Origin: Alphaproteobacteria bacterium
Lineage (GTDB): Bacteria > Pseudomonadota > Alphaproteobacteria > Rickettsiales > UBA8987
Direction: 5' to 3'
DNA: 64,000 nucleotides
Assembly: GCA_030429625.1 (NCBI GenBank)
Contig: JAUIFA010000002.1
Location: 1-64,000 of the forward strand
Position numbers and translations under genes: made by a program. The notes below the pieces were generated by a model, which was not told where the DNA came from, did no database searches, and saw only the letters and a list, made by a program, of their open reading frames with translations. Positions within the stretch are counted from its first letter, which is position 1. Each line of letters starts with the position of its first letter. Of the stretch, positions 20,129 through 29,441 are shown piece after piece.

Positions 20129-21409
20129 ATGCGCGTTCTTTTTATGCATCCTAACATGCCAGGGCAGTATAAACATTTGGCTCGTATATTGGCAGAAGAT
20201 ACAGACAATGAAGTTGTTTTCTTAACAAAACCCAAACCCGGTATTGAAATTCCCAACGTAAAAAAAGTGGAATATACTGTTTCCAGAGAGCCGGAAGAAG
20301 ACACTCATCGTTATCTTATTACCTTTGAAAGAGCCATATTTGCCTCGCAGGAAATTTGGCGGGTATGCAAAAAATTGAAAGAGAAGGGCTTTGTCCCCGA
20401 TGTGATTGTTGGGCATTTGGGCTGGGGTGATGGTCTGTATCTAAAAGAAATTTACCCCGATACGCCAGTGTTGGCGCTGATGGAATTTTTCTATGGAGGT
20501 AAGGGCGATGTTGGCTTCCTAAAGGACGAAGAGCCACTGACCAGTGATGATATTTGTCGGATTAAAACCCGCAACGGCCATCATCTGTTTAACCTGACAT
20601 ATTGTGACTGGGCTATTAGTCCTACCTTTTTTCAACGTGATCGTCATCCCGAAATTTTTTGGCCTAAAATATCTGTGTTGCATGATGGAGTTGATACTTC
20701 GGATGTGACGCCAAGTTCTGGAAAGGGTCTGACTCTGCCCAATGGGGTCAATTTACAAAAACACGATGAGGTGGTCACTTACATATCACGTAATTTTGAG
20801 CCATATCGAGGCTTCCCGCAATTTATGCGTGCGGCACAGGAAATTCAGAAGCGGCGGCCAAATTGCCATATCATTATGGTAGGGCAGGATGGTATCAGCT
20901 ATGGTAAAGCCCCTCCAGGGAATAAAACCTATCGTCAGATGATGATGGAAGAATGTGATTTAGACATGGACCGCTTCCATTTCCTTGGTTATTTGCCGCA
21001 TGACAAGATGAAGCTGGTAATGAAAATTTCCAGCGCTCATATCTATCTGACAGTGCCGTTTGTTCTTTCATGGTCAATGATGGAGGCTATGGCTTCGGAA
21101 TGTTTGATGATTGTCTCTGACACGGAACCGGTACGTGAAGTGATTCGGGATCGTCACAATGGTTTGATGGTCGATTTTTTTGAACATACACAGATCGCAG
21201 ATCGGGTGGATGAAGTATTCGCTCACCCTGACAGGATGTTGGATCTACGTAAGGCAGCGCGGAAAACCATAGTGGATCGCTATTCTCTTGATAAGGTGCT
21301 GGATCTGCATCTTGATTTGATTCGGGATCTGGCAGAAGGAAAATGTCCGCCGCCAGCCGCACAAAAGATTATCGACTTCAACAAAGCAACAGAGCTGTTT
21401 AAAGACTAA
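20129..21409 (+). CDS. Glycosyltransferase family 4
   Basis: 426-residue GT-B fold enzyme. The start MRVLFMHPNMPGQYKHLARIL is typical of family 4 sugar transferases, and the C-terminal half holds the nucleotide-sugar site (YISRNFEPYRGFPQFMRA, FLGYLPHDKMKLVM, EAMASECLMIVSDTEPVREV, with the conserved acidic EAMA...E). It probably adds a sugar to an envelope polysaccharide, lipid or secreted protein. The ATG follows GGGAAG. It is followed by a methyltransferase and lies near the type I exporter; a link to RTX protein export or glycosylation is only an inference. Confidence 0.9.
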   Translation: MRVLFMHPNMPGQYKHLARILAEDTDNEVVFLTKPKPGIEIPNVKKVEYTVSREPEEDTHRYLITFERAIFASQEIWRVCKKLKEKGFVPDVIVGHLGWGDGLYLKEIYPDTPVLALMEFFYGGKGDVGFLKDEEPLTSDDICRIKTRNGHHLFNLTYCDWAISPTFFQRDRHPEIFWPKISVLHDGVDTSDVTPSSGKGLTLPNGVNLQKHDEVVTYISRNFEPYRGFPQFMRAAQEIQKRRPNCHIIMVGQDGISYGKAPPGNKTYRQMMMEECDLDMDRFHFLGYLPHDKMKLVMKISSAHIYLTVPFVLSWSMMEAMASECLMIVSDTEPVREVIRDRHNGLMVDFFEHTQIADRVDEVFAHPDRMLDLRKAARKTIVDRYSLDKVLDLHLDLIRDLAEGKCPPPAAQKIIDFNKATELFKD

Positions 21410-21434
21410 TGAAAACGATTAAAAGATAGTGATT

Positions 21435-22193
21435 ATGGCAAAGAAAAAAATAAAAAATAACACTAGGAAACCCAAAACAAAAACGCTTGTGACGCAGGGG
21501 ATGAAAACAAAATTTATACCTGATTCTGCCAAGGGAAAAAAGCTTGTTTTGCACATGGGATGTGAGAAGCCGCAAAGGGGAGACGATCTGGATGAGCGCT
21601 TTTCTGGAAAGGAGTGGCACGAAGTCCGGCTGTCTTTTAACAAAAATATAAAAGCCGATGTTACGGCCAAAATTGGTGATCTATCCTTGTTTGAAGATCA
21701 ACAATTTGATGCGATCTGGTTTCCTAATAAAATTGACCGTTTGTTCGCCTATGAGGTTGATGGTTTTTTAAAAGAATGTCATAGAATATTAAAATATGAC
21801 GGATGTATTTTGTTGACTACCCCTAATATTAAAGAGGCGGCACGCAAGATATATAAAGAGGGGATTGATCAGGTATTATACAAAACCAATAGCGGTTATG
21901 AAATTACACCAATGGACATAGTTTTTGGTTTTGGAGAAGACATTAAATCCGGCAAGGAAGATATTGTCCATAACAGTGGATTTACACCAGTCTATTTGCT
22001 TAAGCGTGTTAAGGAATATTTTCGAGACTCAAAGGTTCAGGCTAGTGGGTTCCAAACATGGGCAATGGCATATAAACGTAAGCATGATACGGACGAAAAC
22101 ACCCGTGGCAAACTTATTGGAGATGACATGAACCAGCGGATGGTTGAACGCGACAATATCGACAAAGAGCCAGAACAGCCGGTGATTTATTAG
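21435..22193 (+). CDS. Class I SAM-dependent methyltransferase
   Basis: 252 residues, starting at the ATG of MAKKKIKNN (a GTG two codons earlier is possible but weak). The basic N-terminus is followed by a divergent SAM-binding motif KLVLHMGCEKP (usually E/DxGxGxG), the acidic FDAIWFPNKI (motif II region), and ECHRILKYDGCILLTTPN, the post-II motif of class I enzymes. It follows the glycosyltransferase gene closely, so it may methylate a sugar or glycan. The divergent glycine loop makes activity somewhat uncertain. Confidence 0.75.
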   Translation: MAKKKIKNNTRKPKTKTLVTQGMKTKFIPDSAKGKKLVLHMGCEKPQRGDDLDERFSGKEWHEVRLSFNKNIKADVTAKIGDLSLFEDQQFDAIWFPNKIDRLFAYEVDGFLKECHRILKYDGCILLTTPNIKEAARKIYKEGIDQVLYKTNSGYEITPMDIVFGFGEDIKSGKEDIVHNSGFTPVYLLKRVKEYFRDSKVQASGFQTWAMAYKRKHDTDENTRGKLIGDDMNQRMVERDNIDKEPEQPVIY

Positions 22194-22202
22194 GCTCCTG
22201 TG

Positions 22203-23741
22203 TTATTCTTCTCGGAAGGCTCTTCTTGTGCTGTCAATGATGGGGTCAAGCAGGTAGCGCAATGCAGTTTTTTCTCCGGTAACAATCATTACTTCGGCTG
22301 ACATACCTGGAATAAGGTCAATGTCCTTGGCCATATTCTTCATGTATTCTTCGTTCAAGTGAATTCTGGCCTCGTAATAGGTGGCACCAGTATTTTTATC
22401 GATAAAGCTGTCTGGTGATACGGAAATCACTTCCCCTTCCAGCGGAGGCACATAGCGTGAGCGATAGGCAGAAAGACGGACTTTAGCTTTAAGGCCTTCA
22501 GTTACTACGTCAATGTCTCTGGGGGAAACACGTGCGATAACGATTTTTTCATCGTCTTGAGGCACAAGCGACATGATAGGTCTGCCAGGAGGTACTGTTC
22601 CGCCAATAGTATGGTATTCGATACCTGTGACGATGCCGGAACGGGGCGCTCTTATTACCACGCGGTTTAGCACGTCTTGCAAGGCAATGATTCGCTCCCT
22701 TAGATCTGCTATTTTAAGCTGAGTTTCATTCAAATCCTTGGAAATCTCGGTTTGGAAATCGTCACTCAGTTTGATAATAGACAATTCATTTTCTGCAATG
22801 GATTGTCGGGCACGGGCAATCAGCGCACCATATTCACCGATTTTTCCACCGATAGATGCTGCGTCACGTTTCAGGGCTAGTAGACGAGGCTTTACAGCCT
22901 TACCCTCATTGACTAGCTGTTCAACCACATCCACCTCTTCTTTTATCAGGGCGACTTGTGATTGTCCGGCAGTTTTTTGTGCGGTTAGGCCTTCAATCTC
23001 TTCTTCAAACTGTTTGATTCTCTTTTTAAGGATCTGAATTTGACCTTTTAGGGAGTTGCGACGGTGAGTAAAATGATTGATTTCAGATTTAATGATTTCT
23101 GCCACCTTTGGGTCGTTCATTTTTTTAGTCAGTTCTTCCGGGAATGTGATAGATTCCAGATTGTCTCTTTCGGCAAATAAGCGTGCTCGGCGAGCCAATA
23201 CATTGTTTAATTGTGACGTATGGATTTCTAGATTGGCTCTGGAAGAGGTTTCATCAAAACGCAATAGTTCATCCCCCTGATTAACAAAATCACCTTCTTT
23301 AACCGAAAAAGATTTGATAATGCCACCTTCTAAATGGTCAATAACTTTAGAGCTTGAGGTTAGTGAAATCTGTCCAACGGCCACAGCAGCACTGTTTAAC
23401 GGAGCAAATGCCGCCCAACCTCCTATGACGATAAAGATGAAAATGTATAGCCACATGCCAAACTTGATTGGTCCGCTGGCACTTTCCACCACCTCATTAT
23501 CATATTGATAATTTTCGCGTTTTGGCAGCAGGAATCCCAAGGCTTTGTCCACTGACTGGATGCTTCCTTCCATCTTTATATTGTCCATAAAACGGATAAT
23601 AGGGTTTTGTTCTATAGGATTTTCCAGAGCGTCATTACGTTCATTTTCAATATTCTCGTTGGTATTAGCAATAGTCTCATTTTCAGTTTGAACGATGGTT
23701 TGATTATTATCCTCCAAAGGCGCTTTGCTGTTTTTTGCCAT
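22203..23741 (-). CDS. Type I secretion periplasmic adaptor (HlyD family)
   Basis: Membrane-fusion protein joining the ABC exporter to a TolC-type outer-membrane channel. 512 residues: about 100 cytoplasmic residues (longer than usual, Asn/Glu-rich), one membrane helix (FGMWLYIFIFIVIGGWAAF), the first half-lipoyl motif VIDHLEGGIIKSFSVKEGDFV, a long coiled coil (about 205-350), the second lipoyl half RAPRSGIVTGIEYHTIGGTV, and a barrel and proximal domain. It starts 28 bp after the ABC gene. No tolC homologue lies in the window. The two RTX proteins at 45.8-64 kb are the likely cargo. Confidence 0.95.
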   Translation of the reverse strand: MAKNSKAPLEDNNQTIVQTENETIANTNENIENERNDALENPIEQNPIIRFMDNIKMEGSIQSVDKALGFLLPKRENYQYDNEVVESASGPIKFGMWLYIFIFIVIGGWAAFAPLNSAAVAVGQISLTSSSKVIDHLEGGIIKSFSVKEGDFVNQGDELLRFDETSSRANLEIHTSQLNNVLARRARLFAERDNLESITFPEELTKKMNDPKVAEIIKSEINHFTHRRNSLKGQIQILKKRIKQFEEEIEGLTAQKTAGQSQVALIKEEVDVVEQLVNEGKAVKPRLLALKRDAASIGGKIGEYGALIARARQSIAENELSIIKLSDDFQTEISKDLNETQLKIADLRERIIALQDVLNRVVIRAPRSGIVTGIEYHTIGGTVPPGRPIMSLVPQDDEKIVIARVSPRDIDVVTEGLKAKVRLSAYRSRYVPPLEGEVISVSPDSFIDKNTGATYYEARIHLNEEYMKNMAKDIDLIPGMSAEVMIVTGEKTALRYLLDPIIDSTRRAFREE

Positions 23742-23769
23742 ATTTATAATTCCTTACTTAGTATAATAA

Positions 23770-25509
23770 TCAAGATGCATCTTGTTTAATTTGTTGCTTT
23801 GGCGCAGCCTTCTGAACCTGCTTGGCATTGGCCGCAGCACTGGTATATTTGGCCAGAATGTCCTTCGCATCACCATAATCAGCTATGCCACCATCTTTCA
23901 TCAGCATAATTTTATCAACAAAACCAAGAACCGATGGCCGATGGGCAATAACGACCACAGTAATGTTTTGGGCTTTGGCGTTTTTAATCGCCATGACCAA
24001 TGCGTTTTCACCGGCATCATCTAAGTTTGAATTTGGTTCGTCCAACACCAACAATTTTGGATTACCAAAAAAGGCACGTGCCAAGCCAATTCGTTGTCGC
24101 TGTCCGGCAGAAAGGTTGCCTCCGCCAACACCAATTTCAGTGTCGTATCCGTTCGGCAGCCGTAAGATCATGTCATGCGCACCCGCCATTTTTGCGGCCG
24201 TAACGACATCTTCATCTTTCGCGTCGTGGGAAAGGCGTGCAATATTATTTCTTACACTGCCGTGGAAAAGTTCTACGTCTTGAGGAAGATAGCCAATATG
24301 GCGGCCAAAATCAGTCCGATTCCATGTGTAAACATCGGCACCGTCCAAACGTACATTACCCGAATTGGGCTGATATACACCCACCATCAGTTTGGCTAGG
24401 GTTGATTTGCCTGAAGCACTAGGCCCGATAATTCCGAGGGAAGACCCTGGCGGCATAGAAAAATTGACCCCTCTTATGATAGGGTGGCGGGTACCCGGAA
24501 TAGCAAACACAATGTTCTCTACCGATAATCTACCCTCAGGGGCAGGAAGATCCATTGTTTGTTCGCGCTTTGGCGCTACTTTGATGGACTCTTTCAGGCG
24601 TGAATAAGATTTTTTGGCGTTGGTATAGCTGCTCCATGCGGCAATGGCCTGCTCAAACGGTGCTAGCGCACGACCCAACAGGATAGAACCGGCAATAATG
24701 GCACCTACAGTAATACTGTGTTCCAAAAACAATAAGGCACCCACGCCTACGGCAACAATCTGTAATAACATACGTACAGTTTTAGCAAAGGAGCTAATGA
24801 CTGCCGAGCGAGAGCTGGCCAGTGACTGTGCATCAAGGATATCCATGTTTTTTTGGTGCCAGTCGACAACTACATTATCCATCATTCCCATAGCTTCTAT
24901 CACCTCAGCATTACGGGCGGAGGTTTCTATCTGGTTCATATTCTTAACGCTTAACTCATTGGATTTATTTAACGCACCTTTGACTGCACGTTCGTTTAAG
25001 ATACCGGCAAAAGAAAGTATCACGGCACCAATAACAGAAACCAAACCAATTATAGGGTGGATAAACATTAAGACACCAACGAAAAGCAAAGCCCATGGCA
25101 GGTCAAAGAAAGCTGTGAGTCCTGGTCCAGTGATAAACGCTTTTATCACTGCCAAGTCTCTTAAATTTTGGCTGCCGCTGGCATTGGAAGACACCGAGGA
25201 AATAGCAATAGATTTAGCCAAAAGAGTTTTTGATACACTGTTATCCAGCCATTCACCAATTTTGATCAACGTCATCTGCCGCGCCATGCTAAACAGGCCA
25301 TAGGCAATAAACAATACTACGACGACTAGGGTTAGCCATAGCAGGGTCTCTTCACTACCACTAGAGATAACCCGATCTAAAACCTGTAAAGAGTAGATTG
25401 GCAGTGCTAGCATCATGAAATTTATGGCCATACTAAAGATAAAAACATACCACAATGCTGGTTTGGCATTGTTAAATGCCTCATCCAGAAAGTTACTTTC
25501 ATGATTCAT
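23770..25509 (-). CDS. Type I secretion ABC transporter (PrtD-like)
   Basis: 579-residue fused permease-ATPase. A short N-terminus without a C39 peptidase or C39-like domain places it in the PrtD subgroup, which exports RTX proteases, lipases and adhesins. The membrane domain covers about 20-300. The ATPase has Walker A GPSASGKST (362-370), signature LSAGQRQRIGLARAFFG, Walker B LLVLDEPNSNLD and an H-loop in VVIAHRPSVL. The Gln-rich basic tail is unremarkable. It is co-directional with the HlyD-type gene. The energy for export of the large calcium-binding proteins in this window would come from this protein. Confidence 0.95.
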   Translation of the reverse strand: MNHESNFLDEAFNNAKPALWYVFIFSMAINFMMLALPIYSLQVLDRVISSGSEETLLWLTLVVVVLFIAYGLFSMARQMTLIKIGEWLDNSVSKTLLAKSIAISSVSSNASGSQNLRDLAVIKAFITGPGLTAFFDLPWALLFVGVLMFIHPIIGLVSVIGAVILSFAGILNERAVKGALNKSNELSVKNMNQIETSARNAEVIEAMGMMDNVVVDWHQKNMDILDAQSLASSRSAVISSFAKTVRMLLQIVAVGVGALLFLEHSITVGAIIAGSILLGRALAPFEQAIAAWSSYTNAKKSYSRLKESIKVAPKREQTMDLPAPEGRLSVENIVFAIPGTRHPIIRGVNFSMPPGSSLGIIGPSASGKSTLAKLMVGVYQPNSGNVRLDGADVYTWNRTDFGRHIGYLPQDVELFHGSVRNNIARLSHDAKDEDVVTAAKMAGAHDMILRLPNGYDTEIGVGGGNLSAGQRQRIGLARAFFGNPKLLVLDEPNSNLDDAGENALVMAIKNAKAQNITVVVIAHRPSVLGFVDKIMLMKDGGIADYGDAKDILAKYTSAAANAKQVQKAAPKQQIKQDAS

Positions 25510-25588
25510 AACATATCCAGTCTTTTACGTTGATGGGACTTATATAAGGTATCTTTCTGCCACTTCAAGACGCAGCAAAAATTTGTGA

Positions 25589-25795
25589 CTATGCGGCCTC
25601 TTGTTCAGCAGGTGTTTCCTCTGCTTTTCCAGCAATAATACGCACATTAGTCCAACCCTCTTTTTCTAAAGAAGCTTTGCGTTTTTCAGCTTCTTCAGCA
25701 GAATTTTCAGCAAAAACTACCTTTTTATCGTCTTTGACACCGTAGATTTTCCAAGGTTTGTATTTGATATTTAGTCTGTTGATAATCTCTGTCAT
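25589..25795 (-). CDS. Small hypothetical protein, 68 residues
   Basis: I chose the start at MTEIINRLNIKY because GAGGG lies 5-6 bp before it; a longer form from 25837 (82 residues) lacks a ribosome site. The product is a small soluble alpha/beta-looking protein (WKIYGVKDDKKVVFAEN, then a Lys/Glu-rich helix, then WTNVRIIAGKA) with an acidic, Ala/Glu-rich tail. I recognise no family. It is a stand-alone gene between the ABC exporter and the ELM1-like gene. Confidence 0.6.
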   Translation of the reverse strand: MTEIINRLNIKYKPWKIYGVKDDKKVVFAENSAEEAEKRKASLEKEGWTNVRIIAGKAEETPAEQEAA

Positions 25796-25913
25796 GCTAC
25801 CCTCTATCGTAAAAAAATTCTGCTGCATTTTATCCATTTCACTTCATTGTGCAACTGTTTAGAAATCTTTTTTGTGCCGACATAGTCTATGACATTGTGC
25901 TATAAGGAAAATA

Positions 25914-26927
25914 TTATTTTCCTAAAGATGCTTGACGCTTTTTGTCTAATTCTTCTCGTACTGCGGTGGCAATGTCCCCCGCAGAATCAATAGGAGGGGG
26001 TATGTTTTTCCATGCTTCACGATCCAACCTAAAATCAGCAGTTAACTCTTGTGCCAGACCACGGTCATATAAGTCCTGATAGATTTTTTTATACAGATCT
26101 GGTGTGGTATTTTCTGTGTAATAAATGTAGACAGGTTTGCCTGCGGCAGTGGCTTCGAAACACATAGAAACCGAATCACCGGTGGGGATAATCACATCGG
26201 CAACGCCCAGCATGGCCATAAACGGATTGCCTTGGCTAGCCACTCTGCAATCGTATACAAACCCCGGCACATCAATTTGTTGTAATAAGGCACGCCATGC
26301 CGGAATGCTGATGCGCGGGCTGTTGGTTAACAACAATGATCCCCCTTCACGTTTGACAATATCGTTTAGCAATGTACCTAAAGTGATACCGTCACGTTCG
26401 CTGAATTTTTCGTCTTCCGTATCGCCACCCACCAAAGCCGCAAATACGGGGCGTTGTTGTATGAGTTCTTTAAAGCGGTCGTGCCACTTCTCCACTTCTT
26501 TTTCGATGATTTCCGGTGTGACCTTATGGGGGACTCCCATGATTTCCAACGTTCTGGAGCAAAGCGGCCAATTAAAATAGGTGTGTTTTACCGTGGCAAT
26601 GACATCAAACTCAAAGAAATTGGTAGTAGGATTGGTCACGGAAACGGAAAAAACCTTATCGCCGGAAAGTTTCTTTATCTCTGTGTTGGTTTTTCCGACT
26701 TCTAAGCCAGAGCTGATAACAATATCTGGCCATTGATCTGTTGTGGCAAGTTGCGTGGTGCCAAATTTTTCTTTTAGATAGGGCAATAAGCCACCGGCCT
26801 CGTCAATGTCCTTCTGTTTAATGATTTCAATGTCATCACTCAAACGCTGAGCCACACCAATGCACTGGTTTCTGACTCCGGTGCGGCCATTGGAGATAAC
26901 CCATATTTTTTCGTTTGTTTTTTCCAT
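25914..26927 (-). CDS. ELM1-family (DUF1022) protein
   Basis: Related to the plant mitochondrial fission factor ELM1 and to bacterial proteins in envelope glycan loci. 337 residues starting at MEKTNEKIWVISNGRTGVRNQ; a longer frame extends upstream to 27077, but those 50 residues lack coding character and overlap the phr promoter. Family features are the N-terminal GRTGVRNQ motif, the central VFAALVGGD, LLLTNSPRIS, and the GT-B-like end VIIPTGDSVSMCFEATAAGKPVY. That end resembles a nucleotide-sugar binding site, so a glycosyltransferase-like fold is likely. The substrate is unknown. Confidence 0.82.
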   Translation of the reverse strand: MEKTNEKIWVISNGRTGVRNQCIGVAQRLSDDIEIIKQKDIDEAGGLLPYLKEKFGTTQLATTDQWPDIVISSGLEVGKTNTEIKKLSGDKVFSVSVTNPTTNFFEFDVIATVKHTYFNWPLCSRTLEIMGVPHKVTPEIIEKEVEKWHDRFKELIQQRPVFAALVGGDTEDEKFSERDGITLGTLLNDIVKREGGSLLLTNSPRISIPAWRALLQQIDVPGFVYDCRVASQGNPFMAMLGVADVIIPTGDSVSMCFEATAAGKPVYIYYTENTTPDLYKKIYQDLYDRGLAQELTADFRLDREAWKNIPPPIDSAGDIATAVREELDKKRQASLGK

Positions 26928-26986
26928 GACACAAAAATTACTGTTATAATTATCGAATATATAGTTAATAACTACTCTATAAGTTC

Positions 26987-27002
26987 TTAATATATCGTTA
27001 AC
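26987..27002 (+). promoter_or_regulatory. CtrA-consensus box between the ELM1-like gene and phrB
   Basis: TTAA TATATCG TTAAC is an exact TTAA-N7-TTAAC match. It lies 25 bp before the phrB ATG and 60 bp from the divergent ELM1-like start. No clear -10 follows at the usual distance, so it may repress rather than activate, or be a chance match in AT-rich DNA. Confidence 0.4.
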
Positions 27003-27027
27003 GAAGCAGAAACAAGACAGACTTTTG

Positions 27028-28449
27028 ATGAAAAATACCATCCTATGGCTTAGAAATGATTTACGGCTACACGACAATCCGGCTTTGTGTGAGGCGGCGC
27101 AGCGCGGGCAGGTTATCCCGTTATATATTTACGATGAAGATAGGCAAAATCCCTGGCCGATGGGGGGTGCATCCAAATGGTGGCTGCATCATAGCCTTAC
27201 CGCTCTGGCCAAAGAGTTGCAGAAACATAATGTGCCGTTGATTCTTCGTCGGGGTGATGCACAAAGAATATTGCTGGAGCTGGCTGAAGAGAGTGGGGCG
27301 GATATGGTATGCTGGACGCGATCGTATGCGCCGTATGAAATGGCGAGGGATGAGCGGATTACCAAAGCGCTGGGTCAGAAGAATATTGCGGTCAAAGAAT
27401 CTCAGGGTTTTTTGTTGTTTGCGCCGGAGAAAATACGCACCCAACAGGGTGGGTGTTTTAAGGTCTATACCCCTTTTTGGAAAGCCTGTTTAAAACAGGG
27501 TAACATTGCCCAGCCTTTGCCGATGCCCAAGATAGAACCGTGTGACAGATCGCCTGCCAGTGATAGGTTGGAAGATTGGGGGTTGTTACCCAGCCAGCCA
27601 GATTGGTCGGGTGGGTTTGCTCAGTGGCAACCGGGGGAGGCGGGGGCACAGATGCGTTGGGAAAAATTCTTAAATGGCCCCTTGGAGAATTATTCCAACG
27701 GGCGGGACATGCCTGGCATTGACAACACCTCCAGACTTTCACCGCATCTGCATTTTGGAGAAATTTCCCCCCGTCAGATTTGGCACAGTGTGGAGTTTCA
27801 TAAAATGATGCGGCAAAGCACGATCGTTTCCCAACATCTGGATAAATTTTTAGCTGAAATGGGCTGGCGCGAATTTTCGTATCACCTACTCTATCACTTC
27901 CCGCAATTGCCGGAGCTGGCCTTTCGGGAAGATTTTCGTGATTTTCCGTGGAGTAAGGATCAGAGCCTGCTTCAAGCATGGCAACAGGGGCGCACTGGCT
28001 ATCCGATGGTCGATGCGGGCATGCGCGAGCTGTGGCACAGCGGCACCATGCACAATCGGGTGCGGATGATTGCTGCCTCTTTCCTTACAAAACATCTGCT
28101 CATTCCTTGGCAGGAGGGCGCAAAATGGTTTTGGGATTGTTTGCTGGATGCGGACTTGGCCAATAACTCGGCGGGATGGCAATGGGTGGCGGGTTGTGGG
28201 GCGGATGCCGCGCCGTATTTCCGGATTTTTAACCCTGTTTTGCAAGGGCAGAAATTTGATCCGGATGGGGAGTATGTCCGCAAATGGCTGCCGGAATTGC
28301 GGGATGTTCCCAAGAAATACATTCACTGCCCATGGCAGATGGAGCGCGTCCCCGAAGGCTATATGCTGCCGGTGGTGGAGCATGGTTTTGCCCGTGACCG
28401 TGCTTTAAAAGCTTATGGTCAGATTAAAAAACCCTTTTCCACAGGGTAG
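27028..28449 (+). CDS. phrB: Deoxyribodipyrimidine photolyase (class I cryptochrome/photolyase)
   Basis: Light-driven repair of cyclobutane pyrimidine dimers. 473 residues: antenna-binding alpha/beta domain at 1-130 (ILWLRNDLRLHDNPAL), then the helical FAD domain with DMPGIDNTSRLSPHLHFGEIS, WREFSYHLL, GYPMVDAGMRELWHSGTMHNR (usual W.TGWMHNR) and the electron-transfer region DADLANNSAGWQWVAGCGADA. All point to an active class I CPD enzyme. Start at ATG 27028; a TTG one codon before is less likely. mutY follows after 4 bp, forming a DNA-repair pair. This segment looks more GC-rich than its neighbours. Confidence 0.95.
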   Translation: MKNTILWLRNDLRLHDNPALCEAAQRGQVIPLYIYDEDRQNPWPMGGASKWWLHHSLTALAKELQKHNVPLILRRGDAQRILLELAEESGADMVCWTRSYAPYEMARDERITKALGQKNIAVKESQGFLLFAPEKIRTQQGGCFKVYTPFWKACLKQGNIAQPLPMPKIEPCDRSPASDRLEDWGLLPSQPDWSGGFAQWQPGEAGAQMRWEKFLNGPLENYSNGRDMPGIDNTSRLSPHLHFGEISPRQIWHSVEFHKMMRQSTIVSQHLDKFLAEMGWREFSYHLLYHFPQLPELAFREDFRDFPWSKDQSLLQAWQQGRTGYPMVDAGMRELWHSGTMHNRVRMIAASFLTKHLLIPWQEGAKWFWDCLLDADLANNSAGWQWVAGCGADAAPYFRIFNPVLQGQKFDPDGEYVRKWLPELRDVPKKYIHCPWQMERVPEGYMLPVVEHGFARDRALKAYGQIKKPFSTG

Positions 28450-28453
28450 TAAT

Positions 28454-29422
28454 ATGGCCAAAAGTTATAAAGATATTCATCACGCCTTGCACCACTGGTA
28501 TGCTCAGCATGGCCGTAAGGATCTGCCTTGGCGCAACACAGACGATGCGTATAAAATTTATCTCAGTGAGGTAATGCTACAGCAGACACAGGTGAAGACC
28601 GTGTTGGAGCGGTTTTATTTCCCATTCTTAGAAAAGTTTCCCACCTTGCAAGCCCTAGCCGAGGCGGATCTGCAAGAGGTACTCAAGGTGTGGGAAGGGT
28701 TAGGCTATTACACCCGCGCACGCAATTTACACAAAGCCGCGCAAGCCACCGCCCCACATTTGCCCAAGGACATTGCAGACTTGCAAGCCCTACCCGGCAT
28801 CGGCCAAAATACGGCTCATGCCATTGCTGCGTTTGCGTATCATCAGCCTGTGCCGGTGATGGAGGCAAACCTCAAGCGCGTGCTGTGTCGGTTTTTTGCG
28901 CTGAAGAACCCCAGCCAGAAGCAATTATGGCAGGCGGCGCAGCGCTTGTTGGACGTACAAAATCCGTTTGATTATAACCAAGCCATGATGGACATCGGCG
29001 CTACCATCTGTACGGCGAAAAAGCCCGATTGTGGCCAGTGTCCGCTGAGCGCATCTTGTGTGGGGCAGAAAAATCCGCACGCCTATCCCCAGCCCAAGGC
29101 CAAAAAGGCAAAGCCCACTCGGCGGTATGTGATCATCGTCTGGCAGAACACCAAGGGCGAGTGTTATCTTTTGCGGCGGGAGGAAAAGCTGCTGCACGGT
29201 ATGTATGGCTTTGCGCAATATGAGCGTGGGCATGTTCTGCCCAAAAAGCGCAAAAAGCTTGGTCGTGTGACCCATCATTACAGCCATTTTACCTTGGAAG
29301 CGGAAATCTATCTCGCCCCAGCCGAAGGCGCAAAGCTCAAAGGCGGCGGGTGGTATGATAAAAACGCCATCGCCAAACTCCCCCTTTCCGGCGCGGATAA
29401 AAAAGTGTTGGCGTTGGTTTAG
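28454..29422 (+). CDS. mutY: A/G-specific adenine glycosylase, catalytic Asp replaced by Glu
   Basis: Removes A opposite 8-oxoG. 322 residues from ATG 28454 (GGGTAG ribosome site). Visible parts: the first catalytic Glu in YLSEVMLQQTQ (about residue 39), helix-hairpin-helix LPGIGQNTAHAI (113-124), an intact 4Fe-4S cluster Cys-x6-Cys-x2-Cys-x5-Cys at about 185-201, and a C-terminal Nudix-like 8-oxoG recognition domain. The nucleophile position differs: the usual LDGNVKRVL is MEANLKRVL here, giving Glu137 for the catalytic Asp (Asp138 in E. coli). Activity may be altered. It starts 4 bp after phrB. Confidence 0.94.
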   Translation: MAKSYKDIHHALHHWYAQHGRKDLPWRNTDDAYKIYLSEVMLQQTQVKTVLERFYFPFLEKFPTLQALAEADLQEVLKVWEGLGYYTRARNLHKAAQATAPHLPKDIADLQALPGIGQNTAHAIAAFAYHQPVPVMEANLKRVLCRFFALKNPSQKQLWQAAQRLLDVQNPFDYNQAMMDIGATICTAKKPDCGQCPLSASCVGQKNPHAYPQPKAKKAKPTRRYVIIVWQNTKGECYLLRREEKLLHGMYGFAQYERGHVLPKKRKKLGRVTHHYSHFTLEAEIYLAPAEGAKLKGGGWYDKNAIAKLPLSGADKKVLALV

Positions 29423-29441
29423 GGGAGATTGAGGCTATAAT

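Noticed and set aside
26928-27077. Fifty-residue N-terminal extension of the ELM1-like protein
   Set aside because: The extra residues are Cys/Phe-rich without coding character and cover the phrB promoter region. The family start is at MEKTNEKIWV.
28415-28453. Thirteen-residue N-terminal extension of MutY overlapping phrB
   Set aside because: It would begin inside the phrB coding region without a ribosome site; ATG 28454 has GGGTAG before it and starts at the family's usual place.
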